Shown piece after piece: positions 24,956 to 32,236 of a stretch of DNA of 32,236 nt. Position numbers and translations under genes: made by a program. The stretch's first letter is position 1. Every line of letters begins with the position of its first letter. Location: positions 1-32,236 of the forward strand of contig DKYC01000169.1 of assembly GCA_002492295.1 (NCBI GenBank). The letters run 5' to 3'. The notes under the pieces were generated by a model. The model was given only the letters and a program-made list of their open reading frames with translations. It made no database searches and had not been told where the DNA came from. The stretch is from Lachnospiraceae bacterium UBA7110. GTDB taxonomy: Bacteria; Bacillota; Clostridia; Lachnospirales; Lachnospiraceae.

Positions 24956-26884
24956 TTAATTTTCAGACGGTTTCCCATACTCCCCATATGTCCCTTTTGT
25001 TGTATTTTTCACCTGATAAAGCGCCTCATCTGCGCAGCCAAGAAGCGACACTATGGTTTCATTTGAATCCGAAGTCCATGCAAATCCGGCAGACGCGCTG
25101 ATAACACGTTTCTCCGTATCCGACAGTGCGACCGTATGTTCTCCAAGCCTTCTGTAAAAATCCTCCAAATATGCAACAACATCCTCCCTGCTGTCACAAT
25201 CGTAAATCATCATACAGAACTCGTCCCCAGAACGTCTTGACGTTAAAACATGTTCCGGCGGCATTGCTTTCATAACAGACGCAAAGCTTTGAAGATAACG
25301 GTCCCCTGCATCATGCCCGTACGTGTCATTTATTCCCTTAAAATAATCTAAATCCAGCATAACAGCCGCACATGTTTTTCCCTCCGGCATATTCTCCAGA
25401 ATATCTTTTGCCAATTGCTGGAAATGTTTATATTTATAAAGCCGCGTCAACGCATCATGTGTATTTTCATAGCGCATGCGGCTCTTTTCCATCATATCCG
25501 TCGTCACATCCGTGATAACACCCAGCTTGCGTTTCTGCGACTCAGACATGTGAATACGGATATACTTCATGTCGTTAATCCGGTAAACATCCTCCTCACC
25601 CTCCACGACATCCCTTGTAATCCAACACATATAGCGGTCAAATGCATCCGCATTGCGGCAAAGCTCCGTAACTTTTTCCGTTGGAATTTCCAAGAGTTTT
25701 CCGATGCCCGATGTCGCAAATACATGTTCTTCTCCGCTGCCGTACTCATACGCCGCCAACGGAATACCGCTGATATCAATAATGGCGGAAATACGGGCGG
25801 AAAGATTTATAATACTTTTTACCATCGCATTAATGCCGCCGCTTAGCTCCTCAAACTCCCGGTTACCGCCGACTTCCACTGTCGTATCAAGATTGCCCTC
25901 CGTAATGGATGACAAATCCTCTATGATGCGGTGTATTCCGTTTGTCACTTTCCATTTCACAAGACAGTACAGGAGCAGAATAACCGCCGCCTCAATAAAC
26001 AGCAGGTAAATCATCGTGTGAAACGTATTTTGCATCAGTTTCCGAAATAAAACGTCTGCCGGAAGCGCAGCACATATCAGCACATCGTCATAGCTGCGGC
26101 TCACCACATACTGCCTGCTGCCGTCCTTTCCTTTAAGGTATTCCCCTTTCATGCAGCGCAAAAGAGAATCCAGCTGATAGCATTCTCCCGTAAACGCCTG
26201 CTCCATCCCTCCGGAATGCCCCAAAACCTCCCCCGTGAAACGGTCAAGTACATACAGCTCCTCATTCATATCCGTCGGAAATCTTGAAAAAATATAATCA
26301 TACGTATTTCTCGACTGTGCCTCCAACTGCCGCTCCGGTATAAATCCGACCTGTATAAATCCTTTTTGCCCTTTCCTGACAACGCCCACATACTGCATCA
26401 TGTTGCCCTCTGCCGCGTTTGGCTGCGGCTCCTGAATCAGAAACGCATCCTCGTCGTCACTTTTCAAAAGGTCAAGAAACGGCCGCGTCTGATCATGCTT
26501 TGTCATATCAAAGCCAACATACTGCGAAACAGATGACGATATAATCATTCCGTTTTCATCAATGACATGCAGCTCATCCACATTCAGCAGCTTCGCCAAA
26601 TACTGCATCTGTGGTACATCCGTGACAATCTCCTCCTGCCGTTCCATCACATAAGCTGCTGCCCGTGCCCTGATCAGATAATCCTCATCCAGGCTTTCTT
26701 TTATTAACTCAAGTTCCATGCCATTGCTTTCCAGTGTATGGATAACCTGTTCTGTTTTTGTATAAAAAGTATTGAACTGCTGTTTTTCAAGCGTATGACC
26801 GCTTATCAGAAAATTGATTAAAAGTATCAAAAGAATTGCAGACGTCACAATCGCGACAGTATATTTAATAAATGTTTTCTGCAT
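24956..26884 (-). CDS. Membrane sensor diguanylate cyclase (Cache-HAMP-GGDEF)
   Basis: The protein has 642 residues. Membrane helix 1 is about 8-29, followed by an extracellular Cache-type sensor (about 30-280; AKLLNVDELHVIDENGMIIS and VGVVRKGQKGFIQVGFIP are typical). Helix 2 is about 290-312, HAMP about 313-365, then a PAS-like segment (about 370-475) and a GGDEF domain (about 480-635). The active site reads RRSGDEF (S552 to F556), so the first G of GGDEF is S. SGDEF variants are active in some cyclases, and the DLDYFKGINDTYGHDAGD segment is intact, so cyclic-di-GMP synthesis is probable but not certain. GAGGGA lies 6 nt before the ATG. A separate extended -10 promoter at 27048-27056 gives a structured leader of about 160 nt. 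Confidence 0.93.
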   Translation of the reverse strand: MQKTFIKYTVAIVTSAILLILLINFLISGHTLEKQQFNTFYTKTEQVIHTLESNGMELELIKESLDEDYLIRARAAAYVMERQEEIVTDVPQMQYLAKLLNVDELHVIDENGMIISSSVSQYVGFDMTKHDQTRPFLDLLKSDDEDAFLIQEPQPNAAEGNMMQYVGVVRKGQKGFIQVGFIPERQLEAQSRNTYDYIFSRFPTDMNEELYVLDRFTGEVLGHSGGMEQAFTGECYQLDSLLRCMKGEYLKGKDGSRQYVVSRSYDDVLICAALPADVLFRKLMQNTFHTMIYLLFIEAAVILLLYCLVKWKVTNGIHRIIEDLSSITEGNLDTTVEVGGNREFEELSGGINAMVKSIINLSARISAIIDISGIPLAAYEYGSGEEHVFATSGIGKLLEIPTEKVTELCRNADAFDRYMCWITRDVVEGEEDVYRINDMKYIRIHMSESQKRKLGVITDVTTDMMEKSRMRYENTHDALTRLYKYKHFQQLAKDILENMPEGKTCAAVMLDLDYFKGINDTYGHDAGDRYLQSFASVMKAMPPEHVLTSRRSGDEFCMMIYDCDSREDVVAYLEDFYRRLGEHTVALSDTEKRVISASAGFAWTSDSNETIVSLLGCADEALYQVKNTTKGTYGEYGKPSEN

Positions 26885-26977
26885 AAAAATCCCTCGTTCT
26901 TTCCAAGACCCGCGAATTTTTGATATATGCGGCGAGAAAATTTACCGCCCATTTAGACTCATTTACCCTTTATATAA

Positions 26978-27006
26978 GGAAGAATGCCCTTTTCAGGCAT
27001 TCTTCC
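26978..27006 (-). promoter_or_regulatory. Perfect hairpin in the GGDEF gene leader
   Basis: GGAAGAATGCC (26978-26988) and GGCATTCTTCC (26996-27006) form an 11-bp perfect stem with a 7-nt loop. It lies between the promoter at 27048 and the start at 26884. Without a clear T run on the minus strand, it may be a leader structure rather than a terminator of the kinase gene. Confidence 0.6.
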
Positions 27007-27047
27007 GGAGATGGTTTAGAAGGGGGCTCTAAAGTAATCCCTTTTCC

Positions 27048-27056
27048 ATTATATCA
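27048..27056 (-). promoter_or_regulatory. Extended -10 promoter of the GGDEF gene
   Basis: On the minus strand, TGATATAAT (TG-N-TATAAT) is a perfect extended -10. No strong -35 is seen 17 nt upstream. Confidence 0.5.
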
Positions 27057-27080
27057 TATCCTGTCAGCAACAATATATCT

Positions 27081-27100
27081 CCTTTTTTTCGCAAAAAAGG
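27081..27100 (-). terminator. Short AT-rich hairpin just after the kinase stop
   Basis: CCTTTTTT (27081-27088) pairs with AAAAAAGG (27093-27100) across a 4-nt loop, directly beyond the kinase stop at 27101. It is a weak terminator candidate. Confidence 0.35.
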
Positions 27101-28387
27101 TTAAAACTTCGCAAACAGCAGAATATGAAACATCCCCTCCTCACAATAGCAGCTGATATTTCCGCCAATTTTATCCGAAAACGCCTGTACGCTCCGCATT
27201 CCCCAGCCGTGGCTTCCGCCCTTTCTGCTTTTTGGCAAACCCGTATATGAGTCAAACACAATCTCCTCGTCATACTCGTTTTTCATATCAATCAAAAGGC
27301 TGTCTTTTTCACAGCGGATTTTCACATCCACATATTTGCGTTCTTTCTTAAAATCCTTTACACAGTCCAACGCATTCTCGAACAGATTGGCAAGAACCAA
27401 CGCAAACTCATAGCCGTTAACAGGGATTTCCTTTGCAATCACAATATCCCTTCGCACCGCCACCGACATCGCATCCGCCTTTTCCATCATACGCGAAAGA
27501 ATGGTATTTGCAATCAGGTTTTCACAGTACTTTTGGATTTTATTCTCATCCGCGACCGTATTGATATGCGCAGTTACCCGCTTAATCTCATCGTACTCCC
27601 CCTGCTCCAGCAGCGTATCAATCATACTGGAATAATGACGCATATCATGCCGCAGAATCCGTAGGTTTTTCTCCGACTGTTCCACTAAATAATACTGGTT
27701 TTCCAATCCCTTGATATACGATTCAAACATTACGTTTTTCCAATACGTATCCGCCCGCTCGGACTCGCTTTCCACATACCGGAATGCCACCACATAAGAG
27801 GTCAGCATTGTCGCAATCAGCACGATAACACCAATAACGTTCTCCGGAACATCATAAAGCGTATTCGGAAAAAACGCAAAATAAGAAAAACTGCAGTAAA
27901 ATAGCACGGGAATAAGGCATAACTCCCACCAGTTCTGAAAAGTTTCCTTATATTGGAACTTAATCCATAATTTCCGGGTTTTCCAATACAAAATCAGCAG
28001 GGCAGCCGCATGCACCAAAAAACTCCCCGCCAGGGAAAGCGGTTTATTTCCCGTCCAAATGTCAAAAACCGTCGCGGCAACGCTTCCTACAATAACATAA
28101 TTAGACGCAGTCAATCCTGTAAATAATGCCTTGCTGTCTCTCTTCTGCGAGATAAAAAGCCCTGTAAACTGCACCAAAAATATCTGAAAAATCGTTACAA
28201 ACGTATAGCACAAATCACTGTCCGGAAATACATTCAGCTTCAGGCAGTCCGTCATACACAACGCCAAAAACGAAAACGTACAAACCCCCGCCGTTTTTGC
28301 TTTTGCGAAACGGCGCACGATGAACAAGTACATAAACAGCATTAAAAAAAAGTGGCTTATCATATAATATATGTTTTTATAATACAT
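27101..28387 (-). CDS. AgrC-type sensor histidine kinase (GHKL)
   Basis: The protein has 428 residues. Six or so membrane helices (residues about 5-205) precede a kinase core with LRHDMRHYSSMID; the HDMRH histidine, near residue 248, is the predicted phosphoacceptor. The N-box NLFENALD and a G-box HGWGMRSV follow, as in the GHKL/SpoOB-like ATPase of AgrC kinases. It would phosphorylate the LytTR regulator encoded 11 nt upstream on the same strand. No AgrB peptidase or AgrD-like peptide gene is adjacent, so its signal is unknown. GGAG lies 9 nt before the ATG. Confidence 0.93.
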   Translation of the reverse strand: MYYKNIYYMISHFFLMLFMYLFIVRRFAKAKTAGVCTFSFLALCMTDCLKLNVFPDSDLCYTFVTIFQIFLVQFTGLFISQKRDSKALFTGLTASNYVIVGSVAATVFDIWTGNKPLSLAGSFLVHAAALLILYWKTRKLWIKFQYKETFQNWWELCLIPVLFYCSFSYFAFFPNTLYDVPENVIGVIVLIATMLTSYVVAFRYVESESERADTYWKNVMFESYIKGLENQYYLVEQSEKNLRILRHDMRHYSSMIDTLLEQGEYDEIKRVTAHINTVADENKIQKYCENLIANTILSRMMEKADAMSVAVRRDIVIAKEIPVNGYEFALVLANLFENALDCVKDFKKERKYVDVKIRCEKDSLLIDMKNEYDEEIVFDSYTGLPKSRKGGSHGWGMRSVQAFSDKIGGNISCYCEEGMFHILLFAKF

Positions 28388-28398
28388 GGGTCGGTCTC

Positions 28399-29133
28399 CT
28401 AACTGTAGCGTTCCGAGACAAACAAAAGATACCCCTTTTTCACGTCCGCTACCCTTGTCTTGCTAACCGGAATGGTTTTCCCGCTTTGTAGTATAACATT
28501 TCCCTGTGATAATTTTTTAACATAGTTCATGTTAATCAAAAAGGATTTGTGAACCTGTATAAAGCTTTTATCCTCAACAATTTCTTTGATTTCCTCATCA
28601 AAGGATTTCCGGATAAAAATGCTCTGAATGGTTTCCCCGTTTACTAAACAGATATTCAGCACACGTGAATAATTTTCAATGTACTCAATTTTAGAGTAAG
28701 GTACTGCCACTATTCCGTCTTTTGTTTTGACAGGATAAATCCTGTCGTTTTCCACCCTTGTAAGGGACAATGCATAATCAAGTGCCTCAAAAAACTGCTC
28801 CCTGCTGACAGGCTTTAGCAGGTAGCGTACAGCGCGAACACCGTATGCTTCAAACGCAAAGTCGTCTGAAGATGTAATGTAAATAATGACGCTGTCCTGA
28901 CCCGTACTCCGGATTTGACTGCCAATGTCTATCCCTGTTTTTTTCGACATAATCATATCCAGTATATAAATGTCTGCCATCTTTTCCTTTTGTATATTAC
29001 GATAGAGCTTTTCCGCATCCGAATACTGCTCTGTTTCAAGCTTTATATTTGCGTTCGCTTTTTTATAGTTTGCCAGCAGTCCTTCTATTTCCGCCAAATC
29101 CTCCATACTGTCGTCACAGACTACAATTTTCAT
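28399..29133 (-). CDS. LytTR-family response regulator
   Basis: The 244-residue protein has an N-terminal receiver domain (about 1-120) with D7/D8 in the acid pocket, D59 as phosphoacceptor (YILDMIM) and a conserved YLLKPVS. The C-terminal LytTR DNA-binding domain (about 140-240) has IEYIENYSRVLNI and IQVHKSFLINMNYVKK, both hallmarks. The open frame runs 23 codons further upstream through a leader hairpin using a weak GTG. The receiver begins naturally at MKIVVCDD, so the ATG at 29133 was chosen, although AAGGAG is 12 nt away. The kinase follows after 11 nt. Targets are unknown; LytTR proteins bind paired direct repeats. Confidence 0.95.
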   Translation of the reverse strand: MKIVVCDDSMEDLAEIEGLLANYKKANANIKLETEQYSDAEKLYRNIQKEKMADIYILDMIMSKKTGIDIGSQIRSTGQDSVIIYITSSDDFAFEAYGVRAVRYLLKPVSREQFFEALDYALSLTRVENDRIYPVKTKDGIVAVPYSKIEYIENYSRVLNICLVNGETIQSIFIRKSFDEEIKEIVEDKSFIQVHKSFLINMNYVKKLSQGNVILQSGKTIPVSKTRVADVKKGYLLFVSERYS

Positions 29134-29165
29134 CCGTATGTTTTGCTCCTTTTTTACCCACAAAA

Positions 29166-29207
29166 ATACCGTAAAACGGCTATACAATCTTATCCGTTTC
29201 ACGGTAT
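29166..29207 (-). promoter_or_regulatory. Leader hairpin with T run, possible attenuator of the LytTR operon
   Basis: The 14-base arms (29207-29194 and 29179-29166 on the minus strand; core ACCGTGAAACGG with CCGTTTTACGGT) pair fully with one G-U. They enclose a 14-nt loop and are followed by TTTTTG. The structure lies between the -10 (29233-29228) and the ribosome site of the regulator gene. Confidence 0.6.
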
Positions 29208-29227
29208 CGTTTTATTCTTTTAAAAGT

Positions 29228-29233
29228 AGTATA
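29228..29233 (-). promoter_or_regulatory. -10 element of the LytTR regulator operon
   Basis: On the minus strand, TATACT with TG two bases upstream (TGTTATACT) is an extended -10 about 95 nt before the regulator ATG. No good -35 was seen. Confidence 0.4.
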
Positions 29234-29296
29234 ACATAAGATTTGTAAAATTACTATAATTGATTATGTGCATTTTTACTGCAAATGCCAATTGCC

Positions 29297-29311
29297 ATGA
29301 AAACGCTTGCC
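29297..29311. promoter_or_regulatory. cre-like catabolite site
   Basis: ATGAAAACGCTTGCC fits the CcpA consensus WTGNAANCGNWNNCW at all but the last base. It lies between the LytTR operon and the MocR gene, upstream of both promoters. Confidence 0.4.
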
Positions 29312-29339
29312 CCCCTTCATTCTGTCATGCTATTATTAA

Positions 29340-29372
29340 TAAAAAGTCCACTCTTTTTAAGGGCAGTATAAT
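29340..29372 (+). promoter_or_regulatory. MocR gene promoter with inverted repeat
   Basis: TATAAT (29367-29372) is a perfect -10 with no good -35. Upstream, TAAAAAG (29340-29346) and CTTTTTA (29353-29359) form an inverted repeat over the -35 position, a plausible site for self-regulation. The leader would be only about 25 nt. Confidence 0.45.
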
Positions 29373-29403
29373 CCTAGGACAGGAATTGGAAGGAAGGACC
29401 TTT

Positions 29404-30762
29404 ATGAAACTTGATTTAAACGCTGCGCAGACCACGCGGTATCTGCAGGTTTACGACTACTACAAGGAACTGATTACAACCGGGCGGCTTGCGGAGGGGA
29501 TAAAGATGCCTTCGATACGCCGCTGTGCGCAGCAGTTGGGGCTAAGCCGCACGACAGTTGAAACAGCGTATCTCTGCCTTGCGGCAGACGGTTATATCAT
29601 ATCCCGACCGCAAAGCGGATATTATGTCACGGGTCGTGCCGTCCGCAAAACCGCCGGCAATACCACGCAAAACACACACGAAGTATCCGCGCAGACCATC
29701 CGTTATAATTTCACGTCAAACAATGTCGATGCCGACAGTTTTGATTTTAATCTTTGGCGGCGTTACATCAAAAATACGCTGCGGCAGGACGGGAAAATGC
29801 TGACATATGGAGAACCACAGGGAGAATACGAGCTGCGGGAGGTTATTTGTAAATATGTCATCAATAAGCGCAACGCTGTCTGCCGTCCGGAAAATATTGT
29901 GGTTGGCGCAGGCTCACAGGCATTGATGAATATTCTATGCCCGCTCATCAAGCGGAGAAAGAACGTATGTTTCCACGATTCGCGCTTTGCTCAGGGCATG
30001 GTGATATTTGAGGACTACGGCTTTACGCTCGTAAAAAACAGGGAAAATGCCGATATTTTATATATGACGCCTTCCCATATGACTTCGCTTGGCGATGTGA
30101 TGAATGTGGAAAAGCGTCTTGCCATGCTGAAGGAATGCGCGGAGCATGACAGGCTGATTATCGAGGATGATTATGATAATGAATTTCGGTACTTCAGTAA
30201 GCCGATACCCTGCCTGCAAGGGCTTGCAGGCGGCGATAACGTGGTCTATCTGAGTACCTTTTCCAAACTGCTTCTGCCTTCTATCCGCCTGAGCTTTATG
30301 ATTTTGCCCGACGCACTGCTGCCCTTGTATGAAGAAAAAAAAGCACTCTACAACCAAACCGCGTCAAAGTCGGAGCAGCTTGCGCTCTGTCAGTTCCTGC
30401 GGGACGGACATTTGGAAAGTCAAATCCGAAAATTGAAACGGCTTTACACCAACAAGGCAAAAGCATTATCTGCAGAGCTGGAACGGGTGTTTGGAGACAA
30501 TGCGTCTATTTATATGGGGGAATCCGTGTTTTTGGTTCATTTGAAAGTAAAATGCCAAATGAACAGCAAACAGCTTTGCGAGAAGGCACAGCGCCACGGA
30601 CTGTCGGTTTTTGCCTTTGGCGGCAAGGAGGAAAAAGGATATGCCCAGATTGTGCATGCCCAATCTGGATATGCACATATCGCACTCTCCTGCTGCGAAG
30701 TGCCAATTACGGAATTTCCAAATGCAGTAGCGTTGTTAAAAAAACTTGTTGAAGAGAATTAA
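29404..30762 (+). CDS. MocR-type GntR regulator with aminotransferase-like domain
   Basis: The protein has 452 residues. The winged helix-turn-helix of the GntR type is at about 10-78 (GIKMPSIRRCAQQLGLSRTT, then GYIISRPQSGYYV). The fold-type I aminotransferase-like domain is at about 100-450, with GEPQGEYELR, VGAGSQALMNIL, IIEDDYDNEFRY and STFSKLLLPSIRLSF, where K288 should form the PLP aldimine. MocR proteins are PLP-dependent transcription factors; PdxR and GabR are examples. The frame is open 48 codons further upstream, but GGAAGGA 8 nt before the ATG and a -10 at 29367 fix the start at 29404. No pyridoxal synthase or GABA genes are next to it, so the target is unknown. Confidence 0.94.
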   Translation: MKLDLNAAQTTRYLQVYDYYKELITTGRLAEGIKMPSIRRCAQQLGLSRTTVETAYLCLAADGYIISRPQSGYYVTGRAVRKTAGNTTQNTHEVSAQTIRYNFTSNNVDADSFDFNLWRRYIKNTLRQDGKMLTYGEPQGEYELREVICKYVINKRNAVCRPENIVVGAGSQALMNILCPLIKRRKNVCFHDSRFAQGMVIFEDYGFTLVKNRENADILYMTPSHMTSLGDVMNVEKRLAMLKECAEHDRLIIEDDYDNEFRYFSKPIPCLQGLAGGDNVVYLSTFSKLLLPSIRLSFMILPDALLPLYEEKKALYNQTASKSEQLALCQFLRDGHLESQIRKLKRLYTNKAKALSAELERVFGDNASIYMGESVFLVHLKVKCQMNSKQLCEKAQRHGLSVFAFGGKEEKGYAQIVHAQSGYAHIALSCCEVPITEFPNAVALLKKLVEEN

Positions 30763-30809
30763 CAGAAAAATATCGGGAATACGGTAAATGATTTATGCTC
30801 TTTTTTGAA

Positions 30810-30837
30810 TTGTGGGGTTTATCAGGCGAAGTATACT
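30810..30837 (+). promoter_or_regulatory. Promoter of the GH5 gene
   Basis: TTGTGG (30810-30815), 16 nt, TATACT (30832-30837), about 36 nt before the GH5 start. The -35 is weak. Confidence 0.4.
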
Positions 30838-30873
30838 AAGCTGCATAAAATAAAATGGTATGGAGGTATAAAA

Positions 30874-32016
30874 ATGGCAAAAAGGCTTTTAGCACTAATG
30901 ATTTGTTTTTTTATGGTTACGCCGCTTGTTGCTCATGCGACGGAGCAGACTGCGGTTCACAACGCTGCAATTACTGCACCCACTCAGAAAGCGTCGGCAG
31001 AAAATTCCGCCAAAACACTTACTGCAACAGAATTTGCGGCAAAGTTAAACTGCGGGATAAACCTCGGAAATTCATTGGACGTGGCACATATGCTACAGTA
31101 TAACCCGAATATGAGCCTTGCGGAGTATGAAAAGAGTTGGGGCAATCCGCTGATTGCGAAAGAACAGTTTACGGCAATTCATAACGCAGGATTTCAGACG
31201 GTTCGTATTCCCGTTTCATGGGATGAGCATTTGAATGCGGACGGTACAATTAAAGAGGATTTTCTGAAACGCGTTCGGGAAGTCGTAGACATGGCGCTTG
31301 AGAGCGGACTTTATGTAATTATTGATACGCATCATGAAGATTGGTTAAATCTTGATTTGAACAGAAAAGCGGATATTACAAAGCAGTTTGCCGCTGTATG
31401 GAGACAGATTGCGGTTTGTTTTCAGGAGTATGATGAGCGTCTTGTTTTTGAAGGTCTGAACGAGCCTCGCCTAAAAAACAGTCCCTATGAATGGACTGGC
31501 GGAACAGCGGATTTACAGGCTTTTGTAAATGAATTAAATAAAACCTTTGTCACAACAGTGCGAAATGTCGGAAAGAAAAATACACAACGTTTTTTAATGG
31601 TCTGCCCGTACTGCCACCGTGTGGAGGAGGACGCTTTGGCAGCATTAAAGCTGCCTGATGATGACAGATTAATTGTTGCGGTTCATTTGTATCAGCCGTC
31701 GAACTTTTGTTTGGATGCAAATTCCGTTCAAAGCTGGGGAATGGATAAGACGGAATTACAGAATTTAGAGCAAAAATTTTTGCTGCTGCAAAAGTATTTC
31801 TTGGCGAAAAATATTCCTGTGGTTATCACGGAGTTTGGATGTGTTGACAAAGGAAATACACAGGACAGAGTTCATTGGACACAGGATTTTGTAGGATTTT
31901 GCCGTCGATTTGGGATTTCTTATCTGTGGTGGGATAACGGAGGAGATTTTCGGATTTTGGACCGTGAGGCAGGGGCTTGGGTTTATCCTAAGATTGTGCA
32001 GGCTTTAACGAAATAA
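30874..32016 (+). CDS. Secreted GH5 endoglucanase-type glycoside hydrolase
   Basis: The protein has 380 residues. A signal peptide (1-22, cleavage after AHA) and a short Ala/Thr linker precede a GH5 TIM barrel (about 45-378). Family motifs are GINLGNSLD, VRIPVSWDEH, VIIDTHHEDW, FEGLNEPR (E197, acid/base), VAVHLYQP and VVITEFG (E320, nucleophile), plus a C-terminal YLWWDNGG. It cleaves a beta-1,4-glucan or related hemicellulose outside the cell. There is no carbohydrate-binding module, dockerin or wall anchor. The ATG at 30874 has GGAGG 7 nt upstream; a longer frame from TTG at 30805 would hide the signal peptide. Endoglucanase, lichenase and mannanase cannot be told apart by eye. Confidence 0.95.
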   Translation: MAKRLLALMICFFMVTPLVAHATEQTAVHNAAITAPTQKASAENSAKTLTATEFAAKLNCGINLGNSLDVAHMLQYNPNMSLAEYEKSWGNPLIAKEQFTAIHNAGFQTVRIPVSWDEHLNADGTIKEDFLKRVREVVDMALESGLYVIIDTHHEDWLNLDLNRKADITKQFAAVWRQIAVCFQEYDERLVFEGLNEPRLKNSPYEWTGGTADLQAFVNELNKTFVTTVRNVGKKNTQRFLMVCPYCHRVEEDALAALKLPDDDRLIVAVHLYQPSNFCLDANSVQSWGMDKTELQNLEQKFLLLQKYFLAKNIPVVITEFGCVDKGNTQDRVHWTQDFVGFCRRFGISYLWWDNGGDFRILDREAGAWVYPKIVQALTK

Positions 32017-32118
32017 AATCATGATTAATCCTGTCTGAAAGTGCTGCGGAAATGACGGTTTGAAAACGGATTTCGTAAAATTATTTGAAATATTTCTTTG
32101 AAATATCTTAAAAAATAC

Positions 32119-32146
32119 TTGCAATTTTTTTACAATGCATTATAAT
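32119..32146 (+). promoter_or_regulatory. Promoter of tRNA-Pro
   Basis: TTGCAA (32119-32124), 16 nt, TATAAT (32141-32146), about 16 nt before the tRNA. The -10 is perfect and the -35 has four of six consensus bases. Confidence 0.7.
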
Positions 32147-32161
32147 AGATAATGCATTGTA
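32131..32161. repeat. Perfect 13-bp inverted repeat across the tRNA promoter
   Basis: TACAATGCATTAT (32131-32143) and ATAATGCATTGTA (32149-32161) are exact inverted copies separated by AATAG. The -10 element lies at the junction of left arm and spacer, and transcription should start inside the right arm. Confidence 0.9.
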
Positions 32162-32162
32162 T

Positions 32163-32236
32163 CGTTGCGTGGCTCAGTTTGGTAGAGCGCTGCGTTCGGG
32201 ACGCAGAGGTCGCAAGTTCGAATCTTGTCGCAACGA
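32163..32236 (+). tRNA. tRNA-Pro (anticodon CGG)
   Basis: A complete 74-nt cloverleaf: acceptor CGTTGCG/CGCAACG with C1-G72 and discriminator A73, D arm GCTC/GAGC, anticodon stem CTGCG/CGCAG with loop TTCGGGA (anticodon 32197-32199), and T arm GCAAG-TTCGAAT-CTTGT. It reads CCG codons. The window ends at the discriminator base, so whether CCA is encoded cannot be seen. Confidence 0.95.

Noticed and set aside
27028..27072. 14-codon TTG-start frame after AAAGGAG downstream of the kinase, considered as a signal peptide gene
   Set aside because: No AgrD-like features and it overlaps a clear -10 element.
29134..29202. N-terminal extension of the LytTR regulator from a GTG
   Set aside because: It runs through the leader hairpin, lacks a ribosome site, and receiver domains start at the MKIVVCDD motif.
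32084..32106. TTTGAAATAT repeated with a 13-bp period upstream of the tRNA
   Set aside because: AT-rich and short; expected by chance in such intergenic DNA.

Overview
The window looks like chromosome of an anaerobic Gram-positive Clostridia, most likely a Lachnospiraceae gut commensal. This is inferred from the gene set: spore maturation SpmA, an AgrC/LytTR two-component pair, a BirA-type operator on bioY, flavin reductase/rubredoxin, GH36 and GH5 enzymes, very large Ig-like surface proteins, and AAGGAG-type ribosome sites with AT-rich intergenic DNA. No transposase, phage gene, CRISPR array or rRNA was seen. One tRNA (Pro, CGG) ends the window.

Region 1 (1-6110) is sensory. It holds a FIST sensor gene split by an in-frame TAG, a hemerythrin protein with a CheX-like C-terminal half, an orphan spmA, and a Cache/HAMP chemoreceptor that overlaps by 4 nt an FMN-binding-domain lipoprotein. 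Together they could form an oxygen/redox-sensing taxis module; this is the most system-like element here and is an inference from domains and adjacency.

Region 2 (6156-17551, all minus strand) has two giant secreted proteins, 1339 and 2198 aa, on either side of bioY. The first combines a thioredoxin-like domain, a CAP domain, Ig-like domains, an InlB-type repeat and six YTG-type repeats. The second is mostly Fn3/Ig-like domains behind a Glu/Pro/Thr-rich linker. Neither has an LPXTG anchor. bioY has two BirA-like inverted repeats on its promoter.

Region 3 (17840-18841, plus) is a two-gene operon: a SprA-related HExEH protein and a Cys-rich protein of unknown function, ended by a terminator shared with the convergent neighbour.

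Region 4 (18861-29133, minus) contains, in transcription order, a LytTR response regulator, a GHKL histidine kinase, a membrane GGDEF protein, a flavin reductase-rubredoxin, an M19 dipeptidase, a cytosolic GH36 alpha-galactosidase and a membrane EAL protein. Cyclic-di-GMP turnover is represented by the GGDEF protein (synthesis) and the EAL protein (breakdown).

Region 5 (29404-32236, plus) has a MocR-type regulator, a secreted GH5 glycanase and tRNA-Pro, whose promoter lies inside a perfect 13-bp inverted repeat.
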